Source of the DNA: Phyllostachys edulis
Taxonomy: Eukaryota; Streptophyta; Magnoliopsida; Poales; Poaceae
Assembly: GCA_036346405.1 (NCBI GenBank)
Contig: CM070557.1
Coordinates: forward strand, 59,333,465 to 59,397,464
Reading direction: 5' to 3'
Length of the DNA: 64,000 nucleotides
Within the stretch, counting starts at the first letter, position 1. Every line of letters begins with the position of its first letter. Below, in pieces: positions 1 through 9,539 of this stretch. The notes beneath the pieces are model-generated. The model worked only from the letters and a program-made list of their open reading frames with translations, was not told where the DNA came from and searched no databases. The translations under genes and the position numbers were made by a program.

Positions 1-856
1 ATCACTTTTGGTTGACCAAGAACTAATCTTTTTCTCCTTAAACCCTAGCTGGTAAGTTAGATTTTCACTTGTCAAAATACTAGTCTGTCTGTTCATTAGC
101 AAACCCTATTAATATTATGCTTTTATTTAGGATATTATGATCACTAGAATGTCTTTTAGTGTTAACTCCATTATTGCTAGTGCTAGCCGAAAAGGGTATA
201 TGTTACTTTACTGTTTTGGGTCAAACCAACAAAGTCAATACTGCCTTTTTCTTCCTTTACCGTGCAATTAAGATTGTTATTAATGGGTTGTAGTATTAAC
301 TACCTCCCAGGTGGTTATAACTCCACCTTAAAAGCATTGAACTAGTATAACTGCACTAGCTAGCCGAAATTGGAAACCAATGTTTTTACTGTTTTGGTCC
401 TTCACCAAACCGACAACATAACTCCAAGAATTAAATGACTAACACTAGTTATTAAATGAGTAGTGAACCAACATTAGCTTTAATGTACTCACTTCATGTC
501 GACTCTCATTTTCTCAAGTAGAGCTAGGTAATTAATTTAATTACAACCTATCCTGCTCCAGCTTCTAAAAACCCGATCCTCGTAGCATTTTATTTATATA
601 GAGTTGCTTAGTAACTAATTAGTTGTAATGTCCTGCTTTTAGTACATCAAATCTGCTCTCGTAGCTATGTTCAAAAATACAAAAACTAGGTAGTATATAT
701 ATCAGTGGATGGTATGTATGAGTTATTATCCTTAATAAATTGATTATAGCTTAAGCATATCATTACCTATGCATTAATCTTTGATCATGCATTTCTTTTA
801 TATGCACCTGCTCCTTGTTTTCTTGTGTTTATTGGATTTATTTTATTTGCTTTTAG

Positions 857-2353
857 AAACTGGTTCTTCTGAGTGTGTTGAGCCTTTCATTGAATTGCAA
901 GAACCTGAACAAGAGGTCATATACTACTATCAAGGCAAGCTTCCTCTCTGCACCATGTTGAACCTAATCTTTTGAACTCAGATTTATAAAATTACAAAGT
1001 GACACTGCTGCATGCAATCTTCTAAAAATTTATTTATGCCCTGCTTTCTAGTTAGTTATAACCTAAGCTTGTGGCTTATCTTGAATTATATCATACCCTC
1101 AAACTAAGGTAGTTTGTGATGGTATTATAATTAATTTTGACTTTTGCTTAGCCATGCAAATCCATAGAACGTTAGAGTTTGGCAAGCTTAGCTTGTCGAC
1201 TTGGGAACAACAACCTAATTTTAATGATTTAATTTTTGTTTAAGTTTATTTGATTTGGAAATGCTTCTAAATCTTGTTGATAATTCAATTCAAATCTGGA
1301 CAAGTGGATGCTAGTGGTGGTGCTTTTGTGCACGAGAATTGGGAATGTGGATGTCTTGTCCTGTTGATTAAGGATGAACTCGACGGCCAATTCAAGCCCC
1401 AACGCATTTCCACATGCAAGGTATGGGCGCTGCTTGGTTAAGTAAAGGGTTAGTGCTATTGAGTTGATAATCGGAGAGTAAGGACATGTGTATTGATTTC
1501 ATATGGCATAGATGCGAGCGCCTTATGCCATGTGAAGCTTATATTGATATCGATGTTCTTAGCAAGGGTAAGGGTAGAGGTATTCCGTCACCAGACGCTC
1601 CTTCAGTGCCCGATCATGTGTAAAGCGTGTAGATAACACGAGTTCGCATTTAATTGACTGGTCGGCATTACTGCATAAATATGTGAGCCCCTGTTGAATG
1701 TATGCTATCGATCGGTTTAAGCGGGATTAATGTCACATGGGTCATCCAACTCAATAGTGCTAGCTTGTTGAAAATACCAAATCTTAGTTTACCCTACCGC
1801 ATACCAAAGGCAATGTGCTATTATCCTGGGGGCTACGGGCTAACTAAGTCATGTGGGTAAAGATGTACACCCCTGCAGGGTTAAAACTATTCGAATAGCC
1901 GTGTCCACGGTTATGGACAACGCCTGAATTGATGTCACCTGTATAGATTTTACTCTATGTTGGTTTGGGAATTGATTCGCATGATGGATGTCATGCACAT
2001 TTAATTGTGAGATGTTATTTACTTTTGTTACTGTTTATATTTATGTTTACAATTACTCTCTGTTTTAGTCCAAATCAAGTTATTAAAATTGCTTTTATCA
2101 AAACATAGTCATGGTAGGTTAAGAGTTATCACTTTATGCAACCATGAACTATTTAAACCTCCTGTTGATAACCTTATGCATATAAAATTCTATTCCATTG
2201 TATAGGTTCTCACAAACACTTTATTTCATTAGTTTGTGTAAGACTTGCTGAGTACCTTTTGTACTCAGGGTTTTATGACCCCTTGTTGCAGGAGAAGATG
2301 GATACTTGTATGAGATGCCCGTTAGCGCCGATCTGGGTGACGCTAACGAGTAG
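857..2353 (+). CDS. Putative spliced small ORF in LTR-1: exon blocks 857-934 and 2292-2353
   Basis: Two exon-like blocks of the LTR small ORF described at 10557-13027; the first exon lies outside the window. Block 857-934 follows a TTGCTTTTAG acceptor and ends CAAG before GCAAGC, a GC-type donor. Block 2292-2353 follows a TTGTTGCAG acceptor and ends in TAG at 2351-2353. Lengths (78 and 62 nt) and phase match the other A-family LTRs and LTR F exactly. The encoded stretch is acidic, with motifs QEPEQEVIYYYQ and EDGYLYEMPVSAD. Expression and the start codon are inferred, not shown. Confidence 0.35.
1853..1920 (+). other. Conserved LTR palindrome/hairpin module, copy in LTR-1
   Basis: Runs from GTGGGTAAAG through CCTGCAGG and CTATTCGAATAG to two overlapping hairpins (CCGTG-TC-CACGG, and GTCCA with TGGAC). 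The same module is present in LTR-2, LTR-3, the C LTRs, E and F, while much of the surrounding LTR differs between families. Confidence 0.75.
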
Positions 2354-2805
2354 TGCTAGTTCTAACCTCCACGCAATAGCCTGCGGGATGATGGGGCCAT
2401 TGGTGGTGTTATCTTTAAATTTCGCTTTCATTGTTGTTCTTTTTTTTGACCTTTTGTAATGACCCAAGGTCATTTGTAATTATAAAACTTCAATTCGGTT
2501 ACTGTAGCAACCTGGTACGGTAGCAACCGAATTATGATGTAAATATTGATGTATAATTATGTGAATGTATGACTTGTATGTGATTGATGCAATGTTGATC
2601 AAGGATATATGTGCAATAGTCACTAATCCTGGGAACTATTGCATGGCATATATCCGGGAACCTAATTGTTGGATTGTTACTTATTATAATTATGCTTCTA
2701 GTATGGTTTTTATTAAGGACATTACACTGTTCCTTAATTAAGAATTATGCTACCAGTATAATTTATAATTCGGCACATTCCAATAATTTAGGGGTCTCAC
2801 AGTGT

Positions 2806-2817
2806 TGGTATCAGAGC
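2806..2817 (+). other. Primer binding site of element A (initiator tRNA-Met)
   Basis: TGGTATCAGAGC, four bases after the LTR end. It complements the 3' end of plant initiator tRNA-Met, the primer used by most plant LTR retrotransposons to start minus-strand DNA synthesis. Confidence 0.93.
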
Positions 2818-3019
2818 ATACGGTTGCCTGTAGGATAGAGTTAGCATGGTTGTCACCTTTAGTGAGTCTCTGTGACATTATTTTAACTTAAATTAATTTC
2901 TAAAAAGATCTAAGTCTGCTATCTTTTATTCCTTATCTTCTTTTAGTATCAATTCTTATCCACCTTTCTGTTGGATTTTTCAAGATCAGTCCCTTACCTA
3001 CTTTGTCTTTTTTCTGTAG

Positions 3020-3822
3020 ATGAGTGGTTGGTATTTGATCAAGGAGACTCGAGCCGAAGAAGTGGATGGATTTCCAGCTTTACTTCGAGACATGATGTGG
3101 CGTGCCAATTTCACCTACCAGCCAGAGTACGCTATCTACCGTCGAGACCGAGGTCCCGGTATGGAAGAGTACCAAGCTATCATTAATGTGATCGCCAGAC
3201 GGTGGTGGGTAGCGCTCTCATCAGATCCACGTCGCGCCACTTCCGAGTCTATGGTCATGCAGAAGTCGCGCAGAGGATGATGGGCCTCCTTCGTCATGAT
3301 TTGACTCGAGCTGTCTCACCACCCTATGTACACTTCCCAAACATGGCCCTAGGTCGGATGTGATTGCGCTTTGATGAGATTCATTGAGAGGACCCATACG
3401 TCGCTGCGAGTTAGCGAGGTTGGTCCGTATCATGGACCAAACCTATCACCGCCTCGCAGCGAAGTTATGGAAACCCACCGCCGCCTCGCACGAGGCACGT
3501 GAATACTTGAGGCTTGGTGTTGCCACGAACCGCTCCTCGTAACGCGCTTTATGGCAACAATGAGATCCCTCCACCGCCATCGCACCACGTGGATTGCGAC
3601 TTCCAGAGGTGCCGGACTTGTTCCAGCTTCTTGGTCAAGGTCGTCGAGTCCGGATGTCACCGGTTTTCCTCGTACTCGAGACCTACACACCCCGGTGGAC
3701 ATCATTTGTTGCTAGGTTCTCCTACTCGCCTCATCAGCCCTAGGGATCCCATAGATATGAGTTCACCAGAGCTCATCTCTAAATGAGTTCCCGTGAATTT
3801 TAACCGTAATGATTACACTTAG
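3020..3822 (+). pseudogene. ORF0 of element A: accessory ORF upstream of gag (frameshifted)
   Basis: An ATG at 3020 follows a textbook acceptor (CTTTTTTCTGTAG). The first 70 or so codons (3020-3230) are identical in meaning to the B copy, beginning MSGWYLIKET; the frame then breaks at several indels relative to B. The last part, to the stop near 3820-3822, corresponds to B 14179-14502. I recognise no domain. Element C carries an ORF in the same position (32878-33623) with a faint similarity in pattern, a Pro-Tyr-rich stretch followed by a Met-Leu-rich helix. It could be a lineage-specific accessory protein or a captured host fragment. It is nonfunctional as read here, but many breaks may be reading errors. 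Confidence 0.55.
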
Positions 3823-4209
3823 GGCTGGATTTGAGATTTGGCCTTAGCTGTGTAATAGACTAGTGTTGTGTACTAATTATTGTATAATAGCCTAGTCTAT
3901 GTTCTCAGATAAATACCGGTTTTTAACTTTTGTATTTTGGGACGTGGTCTTTGTGCTAGTTGACTTGTACATTTTGGACCTATTGTGTTAATAAAGTAAT
4001 GCTGCCCTTTTGCTGTATTTGACTTGGTGTTAGTTGGCTGTTTAGTAGAGGTTAACTTTTGGTGTGATATTGTTTTGATGTTAATTGGTTGCATATCATG
4101 ACATACTGCATGCTTAGGCTTAATATTTAATTAATTTCTTCCTCCAAATCTTGTATGTGTTAGCACGAGTGTATCCTTGTTATGTTGTTAACCATTATAT
4201 GGCAACAGG
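3823..4209 (+). other. Spacer between ORF0 and gag, intron- or 3'UTR-like
   Basis: AT-rich, no ORF. It contains AATAAA (3990-3995) in the context TTAATAAAGT, which recurs in the ORF0-gag spacer of element C, and ends in GGCAACAG directly before the gag ATG, an acceptor-like border. It could be the 3' UTR of an ORF0 transcript, an intron removed to express gag, or both. Confidence 0.5.
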
Positions 4210-5733
4210 ATGACAGGACCAACTACTCGATCGCGAACACAGCAAGAGGAGAGGTTTTCCACCCCTGTTCTCCAAACTCAGGGAGAGCAGACTGACCCTT
4301 CCGGATCCCATGGTCCGCAAAGTGGTCGTCAGGAAGAGGAACTTCCTCCACCCCCCACCATGGCGGACGTGCTCATGCAAATTGAGCGCAACCGCATGGA
4401 TCGACGCAAGATATTGGAGCAGATTGCGCGTAATACCTCCGCCACTCCGACACCAGCTGGTCGAGCAGGAGTTCAACATGGGCAGGGTAGTCTCGCTGAC
4501 TTCCAGCGAACTAACCCGCTAGTGTTCTCCAGCTCCCAGGATCCATTGGAAGCAGAGGACTGGCTTCGGGAAATTGAGAAGAAGCTGACCATTGCCCAAT
4601 GTTCTGAACGAGAGAAGGTCTTATATGCTAGCTACCAGCTCACTGGACCAGCTAGTAATTGGTGGGATAACTATTTGGCCATTCAACCCACTGGTCATAC
4701 TCCCACCTGGCTTGAGTTCATGGAGGCTTTTCGCGAAGCCCATATTCCGGAGGGAGTGATGATGCTCAAGCAGCAGGAATTTCTCGCTCTTAAGCAAGGG
4801 CGAAAGTCAGTTACCGAGTATCTGCATGAGTTTAATTTCCTTGCTCGGTATGCCCCTGATGATGTTTCGACTGACACTCGTCGTCGAAACCGTTTTATGA
4901 ATGGTCTGTCTGAAGAGCTGCAATTGGCCCTAGCAATACAGGACTTCAGAAATTTCCAACATCTTGTAGACAAGGCCATAATTGCTGAAACCAAGAGTAA
5001 GGCTTTGGAAGAATCACGGAAGCGGCAGAAGGCCACTCAGTTCCCATATAGTGGTCGTTCAGTTAGACCACGACTGTGGCAACCTCAGTCTTTCCGAGCA
5101 CCAATTCCAGCTTCAGTTCCACCTAGAGCACCGGTATTTGCTTTTCGCCCATCTCCACCTGCCGGTCAGTCCCGACCCAGTGGACATAGGCCACCGGCTG
5201 CTGTCAATGTTAGGCCGGGCGTGATTTGTTACCACTGTGGGCGCCCTGGTCATTTTGCAAATCAATGTTATGCTAAAGCAAAAGGGTTACCCCCAGTTCA
5301 ACCATCTCCAGCCCTTGTTCGTCCTGCACCATCTCCAAGGGCGATTGTCAAACCTGATCCAGCTCCGGTCCGCGGCCGTGTGAATCAATTAACTGCTGAA
5401 GAAGCGGCCGAGACACCTGAGGTCATCCTTGGTATGCTCCTAGTAAATTTCAGTTCAGCTATTGTTCTATTTGACTCTGGAGCATCCCATTCTTTTATTA
5501 GTAGGCAGTTTGCTATTCAACATCAGTTAGTCATGCATCTGCTTCAACCACCTCATATTATCCACTCGTCTGGGTCAGTATTTATGACTGATCAAATCTG
5601 CCTTAATGTCAATGTCAATATTGAAGGGGTAGATTTTTGGGCTGACCTGATTGTAATAGACTTTAAAGGGATAGATGTCATTTTGGGTATGGATTGGTTA
5701 TCCAAAAATTTCGGCCAAATCAATTGTGCCTAG
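4210..5733 (+). CDS. gag-pro: gag-protease part of element A polyprotein, ended by a premature stop
   Basis: 507 codons. Gag occupies roughly residues 1-320: a charged N-terminus, then the capsid-like retrotransposon gag domain around residues 100-230 (DWLREIEKKL, WWDNYL, EFLALKQG). A CCHC zinc knuckle (CYHCGRPGHFANQC) lies near residues 339-352. The aspartic protease follows, with active-site DSGASHSF around residue 420 and the closing ILGMDWL. Gag packages the element RNA in cytoplasmic particles; the protease cuts the polyprotein. The TAG stop at 5731-5733 is CAG in copy B, a C-to-T change, so in the intact family this frame continues into pol. The start is the first ATG after the acceptor-like CAACAG and is identical in B. 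Confidence 0.9.
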   Translation: MTGPTTRSRTQQEERFSTPVLQTQGEQTDPSGSHGPQSGRQEEELPPPPTMADVLMQIERNRMDRRKILEQIARNTSATPTPAGRAGVQHGQGSLADFQRTNPLVFSSSQDPLEAEDWLREIEKKLTIAQCSEREKVLYASYQLTGPASNWWDNYLAIQPTGHTPTWLEFMEAFREAHIPEGVMMLKQQEFLALKQGRKSVTEYLHEFNFLARYAPDDVSTDTRRRNRFMNGLSEELQLALAIQDFRNFQHLVDKAIIAETKSKALEESRKRQKATQFPYSGRSVRPRLWQPQSFRAPIPASVPPRAPVFAFRPSPPAGQSRPSGHRPPAAVNVRPGVICYHCGRPGHFANQCYAKAKGLPPVQPSPALVRPAPSPRAIVKPDPAPVRGRVNQLTAEEAAETPEVILGMLLVNFSSAIVLFDSGASHSFISRQFAIQHQLVMHLLQPPHIIHSSGSVFMTDQICLNVNVNIEGVDFWADLIVIDFKGIDVILGMDWLSKNFGQINCA

Positions 5734-6970
5734 AGAACTATATCCCTCACTAATAAAAATGGCCTTTCAGTCATTTTTCAGTCTAGAGCAGTTCATTCTC
5801 ACCTTGGTGCATTGAAAGCTGATACCACTCCTACCTTAGAGTCAGTGCCAATAGTATGTGAATATCAGGATATCTTCCCTGAAGAACTTCCCGGTATGCC
5901 ACCAGATCGGGAAGTCGAGTTCGTAATTGAATTAGTTCCTGGTACTACTCCCATTTCTAGAAGACCTTATCGCATGCCTTCTAATGAGCTGTTTGAATTA
6001 AAGAAACAGCTTGGAGAATTGCTTGACAAAGGTTTCATTCGACCGAGTTCCTCACCCTGGGGATGCCCGGCCATCTTTGTCAAAAAGAAAGATCATACTT
6101 TACGGATGTGTGTTGATTACCGTCCGTTGAATGAGGTTACTATCAAAAATAAGTATCCTTTGCCTCGAATTGATGATCTGTTTGACCAGTTGACTGGAGC
6201 CCGTGTCTTTTCTAAGATCGACGGCGATCGGGCTATCATCAAATCAAGGTTAGAACGAGGATATTCCTAAAACAGCCTTTTCTACTCGTTATGGATTATA
6301 CGAGTATACCGTTATGTCCTTTGGTCTAACTAATGCTCCTCGCTATTTTATGAATCTAATGAATTCAAGATTCATGGATTTCCTAGATAAGTTTGTTGTT
6401 GTGTTCATTGATGACATTCTTATCTACTCCAAGTCCGACGAGGAGCATGAGCATCATTTAAGGCTTGTGCTAGATACACTTCGCAAGCATCGCTTGTATG
6501 CCAAATTTAGCAAGTGTGCTTTTCGCTCAAGCAAGTTGCATTTCGGTCATGTATTATCCGAAGGAGGTATTATCGTTGATCCCAAAGAAGGTACAAGATG
6601 TACTAGATCGAAGCGACCCAAGAATGTTCCTCGAACCAAGTTTCCTTGGACTTATGGATATTACCAAGGTTCATTGAAAACTTTTCCAAGATTTCCGCAC
6701 CAATCGACTCAACTCTTGAAGAAAGAGAACAAATTCTTTTGGTCAAGGAATGTGAAAATTTTCGACTTTTGAGAAAGCTCCCGATCAAGCTCTGTTCTCA
6801 CTCTCCCGACATCCATAAGGATTTCGATATCTATTATGATGCATCTCGCCATGGACTTGGCTGTGTGCTTATGCAAGAGGGCCGAGTTGTGGCATATGCA
6901 TCCGTGCGCTATGACCTCATGAGGTTAATTATCCTACCCATGATTTGGAATTGGCGGCAGTAGTCCATGC
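5734..6970 (+). pseudogene. pol: Reverse transcriptase and start of RNase H, element A (broken)
   Basis: Downstream part of the polyprotein, readable in frames 5812-6270, 6314-6772 and 6646-6963. RT motifs seen in order: LPGMPPDREVEF, the fingers region with YRMPSNELFELKK, MCVDYRPLNEVT, and the catalytic FIDD box (Asp-Asp at 6410-6415). RNase H begins with a DIYYDASRHGLG-type motif near 6830. Compared with copy B nearly every frameshift or odd residue sits at a CTG or CAG (examples at 6222, 6253, 6343, 6366, 6489, 6524, 6577, 6742). Either this copy is dead or the sequence is misread there. Confidence 0.85.
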
Positions 6971-8255
6971 ATTAAAGATTTCGCGACATTACCTTCTCGG
7001 CAATCGTTGCAAAATCTATACTGATCATAAGAGCCTGAAGTACATATTCACTCAAGTTGATCTGAATATGAGACAAAGAAGATGGCTTGAATTGATCAAG
7101 GACTACGATATGGGTATTCATTACCATCCTGGCAAAGCCAATGTGGTGGCTGATGCTCTAAGCAGAAAGTCACAGTGCAATTGCTTATCAACACTTCCTT
7201 TGACTAAGAGCTTATGTGCTGACCTCCGGCGCTTAAGTCTCGCAATGGTCGAAGATGGATTTCTTGCTGCCTTAGAAGTAAAGTCAACTCTCGAAGATCA
7301 GATTCTGGAGGCCCAGAAAACTGATGCTGAGGTAGCAGAGATCAAGGAAAATATGAAGGCAGGTAAAGCCAATGAGTTTTCTGAAGATGCTCGTGGTACC
7401 ATTCGATATCGCAATCGTTTAGTGGTACCCTCAAATTCTCAGTTGAGAGAGCTCATTCTCAAGGAAGCTCATAATTCCAAGTTTTCAATACACCCTGGAA
7501 GCACTAAGATGTACCAGGATTTAAAGAAAACATTTTGGTGGAGCAGAATGAAAAGGCAAATTGCTCAGTATGTGGCTGAATGTGATATTTGCCAAAGGTT
7601 TAAAGCCGAGCACTTGAAACCTGCTGGTACCCTTCAGCCTTTGCCTATTCCACAATGGAAATGGGAAGAAGTCGGTATGGATTTTGTTACCGGACTTCCA
7701 AAATCCCAAAATGGATTTGATGCCATCTGGGTGATAATTGATCGTCTCACTAAAGTGGCTCATTTCCTCCCTGTCAAAACTGATTTTAATGGCAAACAAC
7801 TGGCAGAGTTATATATTGCTAAAATTGTTTGTCTCCACGGTGTTCCTAAAGTCATTGTTTCAGACCGTGGATCTCAATTCACTTCCCATTTTTGGAATTG
7901 TCTCCATCAAGCAATGGGAACTGAATTATCCTTCAGCACTGCTTATCATCCTCAGATCAGTGGTCAAACTGAAAGGGTGAATCAGATAATGGAGGATCTT
8001 CTGAGAGCCTGTGTTTTGGCCTATGGCAAGAACTGGGAGAAATCTTTGCCGTATGTGGAGTTTTCCTACAATAATAGCTACCAAGCAAGTATTCAAATGT
8101 CACCTTTTGAAGCCTTGTATGGAAGAGCTTGTAGGACTCCATTGAATTGGTCAGAATCTGGTGAAAGACCCTTCTTTGGTCCAAACTTGGTTTTGGAAGC
8201 CGAGGAACAAGTTCGTCTGATTCGAGACCGTTTGAAAACTGCCCAATCTCGTTAG
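6945..8255 (+). CDS. pol: RNase H and integrase of element A polyprotein (open segment)
   Basis: 436-codon open segment. It starts inside RNase H (YTDHKSLKYIF and the HYHPGKANVVADALSR end motif). The integrase HHCC zinc finger follows around 7460-7610 (HPGSTKMYQDL, CDICQ), then the catalytic core: GMDFVTGLPK with IDRLTKVAHF, the second Asp in VSDRGSQFTS, and the Glu in QTERVNQ near 7960-7985. The enzyme inserts element DNA into the genome. The segment ends at a TAG (8253-8255), the codon after TCTCGT, which copy B shares, so the tail continues in the same frame beyond a stop present in both copies. Confidence 0.88.
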   Translation: MELAAVVHALKISRHYLLGNRCKIYTDHKSLKYIFTQVDLNMRQRRWLELIKDYDMGIHYHPGKANVVADALSRKSQCNCLSTLPLTKSLCADLRRLSLAMVEDGFLAALEVKSTLEDQILEAQKTDAEVAEIKENMKAGKANEFSEDARGTIRYRNRLVVPSNSQLRELILKEAHNSKFSIHPGSTKMYQDLKKTFWWSRMKRQIAQYVAECDICQRFKAEHLKPAGTLQPLPIPQWKWEEVGMDFVTGLPKSQNGFDAIWVIIDRLTKVAHFLPVKTDFNGKQLAELYIAKIVCLHGVPKVIVSDRGSQFTSHFWNCLHQAMGTELSFSTAYHPQISGQTERVNQIMEDLLRACVLAYGKNWEKSLPYVEFSYNNSYQASIQMSPFEALYGRACRTPLNWSESGERPFFGPNLVLEAEEQVRLIRDRLKTAQSR

Positions 8256-8722
8256 AAGAGCTATGCCGATCATCGACGTCGTGAGCTAAGTTTTGAAATA
8301 GATGATTTTGTCTATCTTAAAGTGTCGCCGATGAAAGGTACTCATCGCTTTCAAGTGAAAGGAAAGCTAGCACCTCGTTATATCGGACCTTTCCGAATTA
8401 TTGCAAAACGAGGAGCTGTGGCATATCAGTTGGAACTTCCCAACACTTTGTCGGCAGTTCATGATACCTTTCATGTCTCTCAATTAAAGAAATGCCTTCG
8501 TGTTCCAACCGAGGCTACTTCATTTGAGAATCTTAATCTGCAACCAGATCTTTCATATCAAGAACAACCAAAGGCGTATCCTTGACTTTAAATGGAACGT
8601 GGACAAGAAATCGTGACCGCAAGTTCTTAAGAATTCAATGGGCTAATCATTCCGAGGATGAAGCCACATGGGAGCGCGAAGATCTGATGAAGATCGAGCA
8701 CCCCCACCTTTTTGCTGTTTAG
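8256..8722 (+). pseudogene. pol: Integrase C-terminus and chromodomain of element A (broken)
   Basis: Continuation of the polyprotein. It shows the GPF/Y-type integrase module (GKLAPRYIGPF, VHDTFHVSQLKKCL) at 8322-8560, followed by a frameshifted chromodomain. The chromodomain is clear in copy B (ILDEMERRTRN, WANHSEDEATWE). Chromodomains of this class help steer insertion towards heterochromatin. The stop TAG is at 8720-8722. Confidence 0.8.
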
Positions 8723-8904
8723 TACTTGTCTTTAAGTCAAGAAAGGCAAGGTTAAACAAAGCAATGTAACATAGTGCTGTTATTACAACTATGTTGTTAT
8801 GTAAAATCTTTTCTTCCTATCTTTGAAAGAAATAAAGACAACAGATGTTGTTTCTTTAGAATCATCATTTCAGTCTCACCTTTGTCCAAATTTCCAACTT
8901 AAGG

Positions 8905-8941
8905 AAATCTCGGGACGAGATTTTCTTAAGGGGGGTAGGTT
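8905..8941 (+). other. Hairpin and polypurine tract of element A
   Basis: A perfect 8-bp inverted repeat AAATCTCG/CGAGATTT (8905-8912, 8916-8923, loop GGA) stands just before the polypurine tract AAGGGGGG (8928-8935), which primes plus-strand DNA. The LTR begins at 8942. The same hairpin-tract order occurs in B and, reversed, in C. Confidence 0.85.
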
Positions 8942-9539
8942 TGTAACAGCCTCAGCCTTAATGTATAGTAATAAAGTACTGTTCATGTCATTGCTGTTCA
9001 TTTTGGCAAATTAGGCAAAATGTTACAAACTATTTTCTCAATTTCTATTATCAAATTCAACTTGACCAAAAATTTCAAAAGGAAATACCACTTAATGTTG
9101 GTATTATGATGAAACATTTCAATTGAAAACTAGATAGGTTATTATGGCCAAAAATAAATTTTATTGAATTTATAGAAATTATTTTGAACTTCGAAAAATA
9201 ATTGTATTTAAATAAACCTTAATTGGTTTAATTGAATTATTTATATATTTGTAAAGAAGAAACAGTGGTTTCCAAATTTTATTTGGGGAATATATCATCC
9301 CAGTATCAAACCTGCAAAATTTCAAGATTTTACAAATTTATTTGCTATTTTTGAAAGCCCACTCAAACTTTGTGAATAATTGAAACAGATTTGGTCAAAT
9401 CTCTCGGTCTAACTCGAGTCGGCATCAGAAGGCGCGCAAGGCGAGTCCAAACCGGCGCGTCTTGATCTGCTCGGTCACGTCCTCCTCGCGCGTGTCCGAA
9501 AGCTCAGCCCATCTCCACCGTCCATTCGTGCGCGAACGG

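Larger units (their letters stand above)
1..2801 (+). repeat. LTR-1 (3' part of the 5' LTR of element A)
   Basis: Matches 10662-13471 and 21334-24123 nearly base for base. The first base of the window lies about 1.7 kb into the LTR, so U3, the TATA box and the first splice donor are outside the window. It ends in TCTCACA directly before the primer site, the usual CA end. Apart from the exon-like blocks and hairpin module listed separately, it holds AT-rich R-U5 sequence with no long ORF. A strong donor-like GGTAAGTTAG lies at 51-60. Confidence 0.93.

Noticed and set aside
2806..2817. tRNA gene at the primer sites
   Set aside because: Only the 12 bases complementary to the tRNA 3' end are present; no cloverleaf follows.
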